A stretch of 43,449 bases of DNA from Muribaculaceae bacterium (GTDB lineage: Bacteria > Bacteroidota > Bacteroidia > Bacteroidales > Muribaculaceae). Below are positions 1 to 6,979 of the stretch, in pieces. The stretch's first letter is position 1; every line of letters begins with the position of its first letter. The position numbers were made by a program, and so were the translations under genes. The notes under the pieces are model-generated. The model worked only from the letters and a program-made list of their open reading frames with translations, was not told the origin of the DNA and did no database searches. The stretch covers positions 1-43,449 of the forward strand of contig VSPM01000023.1 of assembly GCA_009775365.1 (NCBI GenBank), written 5' to 3'.

Positions 1-53
1 AATCAATCATGATATATACTGCATTTTATAAAATTGAACCGAAAGTTATAAAA

Positions 54-85
54 TTTGGCAATTTTGCTAAAAAATTCTAATTTTG
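54..85 (+). promoter_or_regulatory. Bacteroidetes promoter for the RiPP locus
   Basis: TTTG at 54-57 and TAATTTTG at 78-85 are separated by exactly 20 bp, matching the Bacteroidetes primary-sigma consensus (TTTG, 19-21 bp, TAnnTTTG). Transcription would begin near position 90, about 225 nt before the precursor peptide start codon. No closer consensus match was seen. Confidence 0.65.
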
Positions 86-89
86 TTAC

Positions 90-315
90 ATAATCTTATT
101 GTAGTTCCCAAATATAATATGAAACCAAAATTCTTTTAACATCAGGTGTTGATAAGGTCATATATATTTTAGAACATAAATATTCCAGCCAAGTCTGACT
201 TACCTCCACACTAAATCAACCTATGGAGGCATAGCCCAAAAAGAATATCATAAAATAAGAACTTTTTCAAATCCTCAATCATGAGGATATATTAACAAAT
301 TAATATTATAATAAA
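90..315 (+). other. Long untranslated leader of the precursor peptide gene, with hairpin
   Basis: This AT-rich stretch holds no convincing gene. It has a perfect 7-bp hairpin at 271-288 (ATCCTCA, loop ATCA, TGAGGAT) ending 27 nt before the ATG, and a weaker 6-bp pairing of CCTCCA (203-208) with TGGAGG (224-229). A seven-codon ORF starts at 119 (MKPKFF) but has no support as a gene. The leader may affect mRNA stability or attenuation; that role is inferred only. Confidence 0.4.
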
Positions 316-558
316 ATGACCAACGAATTAAAATCTCTGATTAACGAGGCAGAAGAGACATGGCTCTCTGCCGAACAGCTGGCAGATGTGAAGGGAGGCG
401 GCTCTGATTTAGACTTCCCCATAAACTTAAACTTCATACACAGCTGTAACACCAACATTGGAATGTGCGAAACAGATAAAGACTGTCCAACAAACTGCGA
501 TGCATGTGGGCCTATAATAAACCCATTCCTCAAGGTGACTTGTCGATCTCCAAAATAA
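316..558 (+). CDS. Cysteine-rich double-glycine leader peptide (RiPP precursor)
   Basis: This 80-residue peptide resembles the GG-Bacteroidales natural product precursors. The N-terminal leader (about residues 1-28) is acidic and helical and contains LSAEQLADVKGGG, the expected recognition and cleavage site for a C39 peptidase. Cleavage after G27-G28 would release a core of about 52 residues with six cysteines (C44, C51, C57, C61, C64, C76), enough for three disulfides or for thioether/radical cross-links. There is no hydrophobic signal peptide, so export would need a leader-cleaving transporter. The radical SAM maturase starts 22 bp downstream, which strongly supports precursor status. The antisense strand is also open here but has no such support. 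The exact modification and activity are unknown. Confidence 0.8.
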   Translation: MTNELKSLINEAEETWLSAEQLADVKGGGSDLDFPINLNFIHSCNTNIGMCETDKDCPTNCDACGPIINPFLKVTCRSPK

Positions 559-580
559 TGCATCAAACTCTACTTGAAAC

Positions 581-1846
581 ATGAAGTATAGTCAATTCAA
601 TTCATTAATTAGGGTGTCAGAAAAATCTGACATCCTATATAATGCGTTGACTCATCTCTTTGTGGTGTTGCCTCACGGATTAGTGCCGGCAACACCCGAA
701 GAGTTGGATGAGCCAATCATTTCAACTTATACCAAACATGGGTTTATTGTACCTAAAGAATTAGACGAAACATCCGGTATATTTGAACAGTACAGGCAGA
801 CATCGGATAATAATTCTGACTTTATATTGACCATAAATCCGACACTTGAATGCAATTTCAGATGCTGGTATTGCTATGAGACACATGCCAAAAATATGGT
901 GATGTCTGAAAAAGTAAAAATAAAGGTATACAAACTCATCGCCAATCTCATAAGAAAGTATCCTTTATTAACTTTATCATTCTTTGGAGGTGAGCCCATG
1001 CTTGAGTTTGACAGTACAATAAAGCCTATTATGGAATGGGCTTCTCAAGAAGCGAAAAAACATAACCATCTAATCCGTTATACTTTCACCACCAACGGAT
1101 TCCTCATAAATGAGGATATTGCTGATTTTTTGAAAAATTACCCTTGCAACGCTTTTCAAATCACATTAGATGGCAATAAAGAAAGTCATAACCGCACTCG
1201 AGTAGCAAATGATGCTGACTCTTTTCTTACAATTATAAATAACATCAAACTTCTATGCCAAAAAGGTCTTCATGTATTATTGCGATTGAACCTTACAATT
1301 GCAAATGTAGATGGAGCCTTTGACATCCCCGACTATTTCAAAAATTTCACTCCTGAAGAGAAAAATCATCTAAAAGTTACCTGTGAACAAGTCTGGCAAG
1401 ACATAGAAAACGGTTCGATATATGACAAGGTTATATGTTTACGCAAACGCTTCAAAGACATAGGCATTCTGCATGAAGCAAAAAATCTTGACAGCATACA
1501 ACATTGTTGCTATGGAGATAAGAAAAACTCTGCTGTAGTAAATTATGATGGCAGAGTGTTCAAATGCACTGCAATAGATTTCAATAATCATGATCCGGAA
1601 GGATATATTTCTGAAGAAGGAAATTTATGTTTTTCCCAAGACTCTTATAAAACAATGCTTGAACGCAGACGAGATAAAATGAAGAATTTTAAATGCGCTT
1701 CATGCAGAATACTGCCATTGTGTAATGGAGGTTGCTTTAGAAAAATAATGTCTAAGAACGGACACTCATGCCTCTTTCCAACCGATGAGGAAAAAAATAA
1801 AATGATTCTGGAAAATATCGAAGAGATTATATATGCAAAACAATAA
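581..1846 (+). CDS. Radical SAM/SPASM peptide maturase
   Basis: This 421-residue enzyme probably modifies the precursor encoded just upstream. The radical SAM cluster motif CNFRCWYC (C91, C95, C98) binds the 4Fe-4S cluster that cleaves S-adenosylmethionine. FGGEP, TTNG and QITLDG follow in the usual order of the family. The C-terminal third is a SPASM domain with many cysteines (HCCYGD, FKCTA, CASCRILPLCNGGC and a final HSC), expected to bind auxiliary iron-sulfur clusters. Residues 1-80 lack cysteines and may be the leader-binding region. SPASM maturases install thioether, C-C or epimer changes on peptides; which applies here cannot be read from sequence. The next gene overlaps its 3' end by 14 bp, suggesting co-translation. 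The ATG at 581 fits the family length. Confidence 0.85.
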   Translation: MKYSQFNSLIRVSEKSDILYNALTHLFVVLPHGLVPATPEELDEPIISTYTKHGFIVPKELDETSGIFEQYRQTSDNNSDFILTINPTLECNFRCWYCYETHAKNMVMSEKVKIKVYKLIANLIRKYPLLTLSFFGGEPMLEFDSTIKPIMEWASQEAKKHNHLIRYTFTTNGFLINEDIADFLKNYPCNAFQITLDGNKESHNRTRVANDADSFLTIINNIKLLCQKGLHVLLRLNLTIANVDGAFDIPDYFKNFTPEEKNHLKVTCEQVWQDIENGSIYDKVICLRKRFKDIGILHEAKNLDSIQHCCYGDKKNSAVVNYDGRVFKCTAIDFNNHDPEGYISEEGNLCFSQDSYKTMLERRRDKMKNFKCASCRILPLCNGGCFRKIMSKNGHSCLFPTDEEKNKMILENIEEIIYAKQ

Positions 1847-3935
1847 ATTATCAAGAGCTGGCAAACCGGCAATAATGCTGTTATTCTCTATATGGGGATG
1901 CGGGCAAACCATGATGGCCGGGGTGCAAAATGACTCCATAACTGCCCGGCAACTTAAAGAGGTGGTGGTGGAAGGGGAGAACAGCAGAATGGAACCCGGC
2001 ATTTCTAAATACACACCCACACGCCAACAGAAAAAAGCCGCCCGTAATGCAATCGACCTTCTAAGACACATGGCCATTTCTCAGATAAGAGTGACGCCTC
2101 AGGATATGGGCGTTACGACAGCTGACGGAAACGACATAGACATATTCATTAACCGACAACCTGCTACACTACATGACATAGCCTCGCTTCCGGCAGTGGA
2201 TGTCAGCCTTGTGGAGTTTCTTACATACCCTACAGACCCGAGATTCGGGTCGGCGGAATTTGCCATCAACATTGTGATGCGACAATATGAATACGGAGGC
2301 TACACACGGCTCGATGCTGGAGCGTCGGCCGCCGATAAAAACACCGGAAGCATAAACGGAGGAGCGACATCAAAAATGACATACCGGCAAATGACTTATG
2401 ACATGTACATAGCCGGCGGCGGTTCAAAAAACAGTCATTTCGGAGAAAACACACAGTCTATATTCCGTTTTGACAACGGTTCTGACATAACCAGGATTCA
2501 AGATATTTCCAATTCCAAAGAACGGACAACTGACTTCCAAGCCGCTTTCAGAGCCTTATATAACGGCAAGAATTCTTCTATCTCAAATCAAGTGGGATTC
2601 ATGCAAAATGCAACACCTTATTCCGATATTTCGGGCAATGTAGATATTTCAAAAAGGATAAGCCCATTCTCCAGATATCGCAAGGACCGGACAGCCGTCC
2701 CTTTTTTGATCGGCAACTATTATTTCCTGATGCCTAAAGGCTTTATGCTTAACCTTGCGACTCAATTATTATATGCTCATATAAATTATTCCGACACTTA
2801 TAGCGTAGGCGATGATTTCAAAGCGGTATCCGACATTCGCGAAGAATTCTGGGAAGGGAAAGCTGCCCTTTCTCTCGCTAAACAGATCTCTTCATCTCAA
2901 GCACTTACTTTAGCTGCTTCTTATCAAGTATTAAACAGCAAGGACTCCTATCAAGGGACATCCCCGACGATTGCAAGACTAAATATCCAAAATGGTGAAC
3001 TGTCATTAAGATATGCAATGCAGCACCAAAGAGTATATGCTTCTCTTGACGCAGGAGCGGCCATTAACGCAAGCAGGGTTAACGGAACAAAACAAACCAC
3101 CTGGAAGCCTTTTGGCTCTCTGATGGCTCAATACACTTATTCCAACAAATCTCAGCTATCGCTTAGAGCTTCTTATTCAATTACAGTTCCAACAGGGTCT
3201 GCTAAATCTTCCGCGTGGGTGAGGGAGAACGAGATGCTATGGATCACAGGAAATCCCGACCTCAAATCCAACGGCAAAGTGAATATATCTTTGTCTCACA
3301 CATGGCGTCCTTCCCAAAAATTCATGATGTCCTCTACCGGACGATACACCTCCTCCATAAAACGCGCTGTACAGGTATATACTCCTGATGCTCCTGATGG
3401 TATTATGAAAAGCACCTTCATCAACAGCGGAAACTATTCCACAGTGAATGTCGGCATCTCTTCAACCCTGATGCTTCTTGACAACACACTTCAGTTGTCA
3501 GTGGCACCAAAATTCATGTATTTCAATAGCACCGGCATCTATAACCTTGACAAAGCATCATTCTATCTTGATGCAAATCTTACATACTATCTTAAAGATT
3601 TTTATTTCATGGCCTACTATATGCCCGAATGGCGAAATGTGGATGAAAATGGTTGGGAGAATCATTATCGCGACTACTTAAATCTCACTGCAGGATGGAG
3701 CCACGAGGGATGGAACATTGCTGTCTCAGCGAATAATCTCTTCCGGAATAACTGGGTGGCAAAAACCTCCTCTCTTGCGTCTGAATGGTATGATTCATCT
3801 ATATCATTGCTAAACTCCAACAGGCATCGATCCTTCTCTTTGGATATTTCCTACACTTTTTCATACGGGAAAAAGATTCGCCATAGAGATGAACTCGGAC
3901 ATATGGACTCACCTGCATCCACAATCATAAAATAA
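1833..3935 (+). CDS. TonB-dependent receptor-like outer membrane protein
   Basis: This 700-residue protein has an N-terminal hydrophobic segment (AIMLLFSIWGCGQTMMAG) likely acting as a signal peptide. A TonB-box-like LKEVVVEG near residue 42 and a short plug-like domain (to about residue 155, ending in FAINIVMRQYEYGG) follow. The rest is a long beta-barrel rich in alternating aromatic and polar strands, such as LSLRASYSITVP and ITGNPDLKSNG, a sequence style typical of Bacteroidetes TonB receptors. It overlaps the maturase gene by 14 bp in another frame, so it belongs to the RiPP operon. It may import or export the mature peptide, or be its surface target; direction and substrate are inferred. 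The N-terminal carboxypeptidase-like domain of SusC proteins is absent. A perfect-arm hairpin terminator follows. Confidence 0.75.
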   Translation: MQNNKLSRAGKPAIMLLFSIWGCGQTMMAGVQNDSITARQLKEVVVEGENSRMEPGISKYTPTRQQKKAARNAIDLLRHMAISQIRVTPQDMGVTTADGNDIDIFINRQPATLHDIASLPAVDVSLVEFLTYPTDPRFGSAEFAINIVMRQYEYGGYTRLDAGASAADKNTGSINGGATSKMTYRQMTYDMYIAGGGSKNSHFGENTQSIFRFDNGSDITRIQDISNSKERTTDFQAAFRALYNGKNSSISNQVGFMQNATPYSDISGNVDISKRISPFSRYRKDRTAVPFLIGNYYFLMPKGFMLNLATQLLYAHINYSDTYSVGDDFKAVSDIREEFWEGKAALSLAKQISSSQALTLAASYQVLNSKDSYQGTSPTIARLNIQNGELSLRYAMQHQRVYASLDAGAAINASRVNGTKQTTWKPFGSLMAQYTYSNKSQLSLRASYSITVPTGSAKSSAWVRENEMLWITGNPDLKSNGKVNISLSHTWRPSQKFMMSSTGRYTSSIKRAVQVYTPDAPDGIMKSTFINSGNYSTVNVGISSTLMLLDNTLQLSVAPKFMYFNSTGIYNLDKASFYLDANLTYYLKDFYFMAYYMPEWRNVDENGWENHYRDYLNLTAGWSHEGWNIAVSANNLFRNNWVAKTSSLASEWYDSSISLLNSNRHRSFSLDISYTFSYGKKIRHRDELGHMDSPASTIIK

Positions 3936-3989
3936 GATGCGGATATAGGCTCTAACCTACTATACATCTACATCTTAAAAAGTTTTGCA

Positions 3990-4040
3990 CAGATTTGATT
4001 TGGATATGATGGCATCATGTCCAAATCAAATCTGATTTTA
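3990..4040 (+). terminator. Long hairpin terminator after the RiPP operon
   Basis: Arms at 3990-4004 and 4020-4034 pair perfectly over 15 bp. The inner bases (4005-4011 with 4013-4019) extend this to about 22 bp with one G-T wobble and a tiny loop. ATTTTATTC follows, giving a short T-rich tail. It separates the receptor gene from the C39 stub, so the latter would need its own promoter or read-through. Confidence 0.7.
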
Positions 4041-4080
4041 TTCTATTCTAACTCTCTACACCAACTATATTAAGTAAAAG

Positions 4081-4311
4081 ATGGCTGGAAGAAGATTCAG
4101 GATTGTGCGACAAAAAGATGCCATGCAGTGCGGAGTGGCATCTCTCGCAATGATATGTCAACATCACGGAGGAAACTATTCGACAACGTTCCTTGACACT
4201 CTCTGTCATGCCACCACTGAAGGAGTATCAATGCTCGGAATTGCCAATGCAGCAAACTCGCTTGGCATGGAAGCGGTCGCAACGCGCACTGAAAAAGTGA
4301 TGGTGAAATAA
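4081..4311 (+). pseudogene. Truncated C39 peptidase domain (remnant of peptidase-ABC exporter)
   Basis: These 76 residues match the first half of a C39 bacteriocin-processing peptidase. QKDAMQCGVASLAMICQHHGG carries the catalytic cysteine (C17) in its usual context, followed by the typical helical region ending near GMEAVATRTEK. The domain normally spans about 130-150 residues, with catalytic His and Asp in the second half, followed by ABC transporter membrane and ATPase domains of some 700 residues in total. All of this is absent: the frame stops after MVMVK-like residues (EKVMVK) and no continuation was seen in other frames before the terminator at 4351. The remnant should therefore not be proteolytic. 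It was probably once the exporter for the peptide at 316-558. A short stand-alone protein with a leader-binding role is possible but less likely. Confidence 0.75.
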
Positions 4312-4350
4312 CAAGGGATCACGCACTTAGCAATCTATATTTCTTCAGAA

Positions 4351-4390
4351 TGGGCGCACATCCTTTGCTATGTGCGTCCATTTCCTATTT
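4351..4390. terminator. Bidirectional terminator
   Basis: TGGGCGCACAT (4351-4361) pairs with ATGTGCGTCCA (4370-4380) around an 8-nt loop, with one G-T wobble. TTTCCTATTTCTT follows on the plus strand. It lies between the rightward C39 remnant and the leftward Sel1-repeat gene ending at 4407. Confidence 0.65.
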
Positions 4391-4406
4391 CTTACATAGA
4401 TTTGCC

Positions 4407-5423
4407 TTACGGATCGAGAAGACGGCGGGAGGCGGTTTCTGCATCGTCTATGCCGGATGCCGTGGCCCGGCCATACCAATAGGCGCTCGTGGCGACGGAA
4501 TCGGCAAGAGAAGGGAATCGGCTCAATATGGCCGAAGGAACGGAGTCGGAGAGGGCATCGGGGAAAATTTCAAGAAGCTCGCCTATAACAAACTGGGCGG
4601 AGGGCTGGCCAAGCAATGCTGCCTCAAGGAAATAGCCTAACGAGCGGTCATGGTCATATTCCACGCCTACAGCACGCGAATAGGCGTCGCCAAGCAATGC
4701 AAGCGCCTCCGGATGACTGCTTGCCGCTGCATTCTCAAAAAGCGTGACTCCTATAAACGGCGCACGATGCAGATAATAATAACGGCCCAAGGCCACGGCT
4801 GAATCAGCCGACAGCCGCTCCCATTCCTTCCCTTTCATGGAGAGGAGCTTCAACTCTGCATCCTGGAGCCCATTCTCTATTGCTTTGGTGTATAACGACT
4901 CGGCAAGCGCGGTGTCAGGCAGGGTGCCGAGACCCCGGCGATAGAGGTCGGCAAGCTGGCTTTGACCGGCAGGGAGCCCTGCCGAGGCCGCTTTCGTGAG
5001 CCAATAAATAGCCTGAGGATAGTCGCGAGTCACAACATCGCTGTTTGCAAGCAGATAGCCTAAATTATTGGCGGCCTTGGCATCGCCGGCGGCAGCCGCC
5101 TTGGCGAGCCAGTAAAGAGCGGAATCTACATCCTGTCTCACATACTCCCCATTGAAGTAGCGGAACCCAAGATAATTCTGTGCAGGCGCATAACCGCGCT
5201 CGGCCGACAGGCGATATAAGGCTGTAGAGCGGGCGGAATCAACCGGTATGGAGTCATACCCCGTATCATAGAGCATGGCAAGGTCATAGAGGGCTTTCGC
5301 GTCGCCGGAATCGGCACGCTCCGCCAGCTTCCTCACGGCCATGCGGCGCTCTGTGGCCACATCTGAAGCCACAGCCGCGCCTATCAGCGCCGTCATGAAT
5401 ATCACAGGAAGCCATCTCTTCAT
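4407..5423 (-). CDS. Exported Sel1-like repeat protein
   Basis: This 338-residue protein starts with a clear signal peptide (MKRWLPVIFMTALIGAAVAS). It then consists of tandem Sel1-like (SLR/TPR-type) repeats of about 36 residues: AKALYDLAMLYDTG, APAQNYLGFRYFNG, AKAANNLGYLLAN, PAGQSQLADLYRRG, PEALALLGDAYSRA and PSAQFVIGELLE. Sel1 repeats form helical superhelices that mediate protein-protein contacts. There is no catalytic motif. It lies 12 bp downstream of porX at the end of the leftward mgtE-mutS-porW-porX cluster, so a periplasmic role linked to secretion is possible but unproven. Confidence 0.75.
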   Translation of the reverse strand: MKRWLPVIFMTALIGAAVASDVATERRMAVRKLAERADSGDAKALYDLAMLYDTGYDSIPVDSARSTALYRLSAERGYAPAQNYLGFRYFNGEYVRQDVDSALYWLAKAAAAGDAKAANNLGYLLANSDVVTRDYPQAIYWLTKAASAGLPAGQSQLADLYRRGLGTLPDTALAESLYTKAIENGLQDAELKLLSMKGKEWERLSADSAVALGRYYYLHRAPFIGVTLFENAAASSHPEALALLGDAYSRAVGVEYDHDRSLGYFLEAALLGQPSAQFVIGELLEIFPDALSDSVPSAILSRFPSLADSVATSAYWYGRATASGIDDAETASRRLLDP

Positions 5424-5435
5424 AATTCCCGGCTC

Positions 5436-6974
5436 TTACCCTTTCGGAGTGAGCGTCACGAGCGGCACAAGCATTTCCTGAAGGGAGATGCCGCCATGCT
5501 GGAATGTGCCTGTGTAATACTGCACATAGTAGTTGTAATTGTTCGGATAGGAGAAGAAATCCTCATTGCAGGCATAGATGAATGTGCTCGAAAGATTCGG
5601 TGCCGGAAGCCCGAACTTTTTGGGATTGTGCATCTCATAAACCTGCCTCGGATTGTAGTTGAGATTCTTCCCTACCTTGTAACGAAGGTTGGTGTTGGTG
5701 TTGCGGTCGCCGACAACCTTAATCGGGCTGTCCACTCGGATTGTGCCGTGGTCGGTGGTGACTACCACCTTGAACCCCATCTCTGAAAGACGCCGGAAAA
5801 TGTCGAGCGACGACGAATGACGGAACCACGACTCTGTGAGCGAACGGTAGGCCGCATCGGAATTAGCCAGCTCGCGAATCACCTTCGACTCGGTTCTTGC
5901 GTGAGAAAGCATGTCGATAAAGTTAATCACGACAACATTAAGCGGCAAATCCTTAATATGGTTAAGTTTCTGAAGGAACTTCTCGCCTGCGGAGGAGTCG
6001 TTGAGCTTGTTGTAGGAGTACTGCTCCTTGCGCCGGAATCGGTTGAGCTGGGTCTTTATCAGCTCGCTCTCATGAATGTTGAGCCCTTCGTCTTCATCTT
6101 CGTCAACCCACAGGTCCGGGAACATTGTGGCTATCTGCAAAGGCATCAGGCCGGCGAAAATGGCGTTTCGCGCATATTGGGTGGAGGTGGGAAGAATTGT
6201 GGTGTAAAGCTCCTCCTCCACGCTAAACCATTCCGAAAGCAGGGGCTGCACCACCTTCCATTGGTCAAGACGGAAATTATCTATAAGGATGAAGCAGACT
6301 TTCTCTCCGTTGTCGAGCAAAGGGAAGACGCGGCGCTTGAAAATCTCATGGCTCATGAGAGGATGATTGTCGGTCTGCACCCAGCCTTCATATTCCCTTT
6401 TCACAAACTTGCAGAAATTGCTGTTGGCGTCACGCTTCTGCATGAGCAGCAGCTCGCCCATGGCAGTGTCGGTGTCGGCCAATTTAAGCTCCCAATACAC
6501 AAGCTGGCGATACACCTCCATCCAGTCCTCCACAGTGGAGGCCATGTTTATGTGAGACGCAATCTTTTGAAACTCCTGCTGATAGCCCGAAGAGGCCTGG
6601 GCCGCTACAAGTTCGCCGCTGTGAAGATTCTTTTTGAGCGACAACAGAATCTGGTTAGGATTCACAGGCTTTATAAGATAGTCGGCAATCTGGTTCCCTA
6701 TGGCCTGGTTCATCAGGTTCTCCTCCTCCGATTTGGTAATCATTATCACAGGCACCTCCGGATGAGCCTGGTTGATGCGCGACAACGTCTCAAGCCCCGA
6801 CAATCCCGGCATATTCTCATCAAGGAGAATGAGATTGAATCGGTCATGGTCAAGCGCGTCGAGCGCGTCACGCCCGTTGGAAACGGTGGTGACGTCATAT
6901 CCTTTGTTCTTTAGAAACATTATGTGTGGCTTGAGAAGATCTATCTCATCATCAGCCCATAGTATCTTTTCCAT
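5436..6974 (-). CDS. porX: PorX, response regulator with PglZ phosphatase domain (T9SS regulator)
   Basis: This is a two-part cytoplasmic protein of 512 residues. Residues 1-120 are a CheY-like receiver with the acidic pair D8-D9, phospho-acceptor D52 (LILLDENMPG), T80 and K102. Residues 225-510 are an alkaline-phosphatase-superfamily PglZ domain with the metal-binding segment FILIDNFRLDQW (D232), PTSTQYARNAIF and TTDHGT, ending HGGISLQEML. This architecture is diagnostic of PorX, which with PorY controls type IX secretion in Bacteroidetes. The ATG at 6974 is preferred because MEKILWADDE matches the usual family start; the reading frame extends three codons upstream only to a TTG that overlaps the porW stop. 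It follows porW immediately, which fits a shared secretion role. Confidence 0.9.
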   Translation of the reverse strand: MEKILWADDEIDLLKPHIMFLKNKGYDVTTVSNGRDALDALDHDRFNLILLDENMPGLSGLETLSRINQAHPEVPVIMITKSEEENLMNQAIGNQIADYLIKPVNPNQILLSLKKNLHSGELVAAQASSGYQQEFQKIASHINMASTVEDWMEVYRQLVYWELKLADTDTAMGELLLMQKRDANSNFCKFVKREYEGWVQTDNHPLMSHEIFKRRVFPLLDNGEKVCFILIDNFRLDQWKVVQPLLSEWFSVEEELYTTILPTSTQYARNAIFAGLMPLQIATMFPDLWVDEDEDEGLNIHESELIKTQLNRFRRKEQYSYNKLNDSSAGEKFLQKLNHIKDLPLNVVVINFIDMLSHARTESKVIRELANSDAAYRSLTESWFRHSSSLDIFRRLSEMGFKVVVTTDHGTIRVDSPIKVVGDRNTNTNLRYKVGKNLNYNPRQVYEMHNPKKFGLPAPNLSSTFIYACNEDFFSYPNNYNYYVQYYTGTFQHGGISLQEMLVPLVTLTPKG

Positions 6975-6979
6975 ATCAG

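Noticed and set aside
306..566. Minus-strand ORF of 86 residues opposite the RiPP precursor
   Set aside because: It is slightly longer than the precursor but has no leader, partner or homology logic; the plus-strand peptide has a GG leader and adjacent maturase.
4350..4640. Plus-strand ORF overlapping the 3' end of the Sel1-repeat gene
   Set aside because: Starts in the terminator hairpin and is low-complexity Gly/Arg; the minus strand encodes clear Sel1 repeats.
5817..6914. Long plus-strand ORF (365 residues) inside porX
   Set aside because: It is a mirror of porX codon usage in the opposite strand; the minus-strand frame has full receiver and PglZ motifs.
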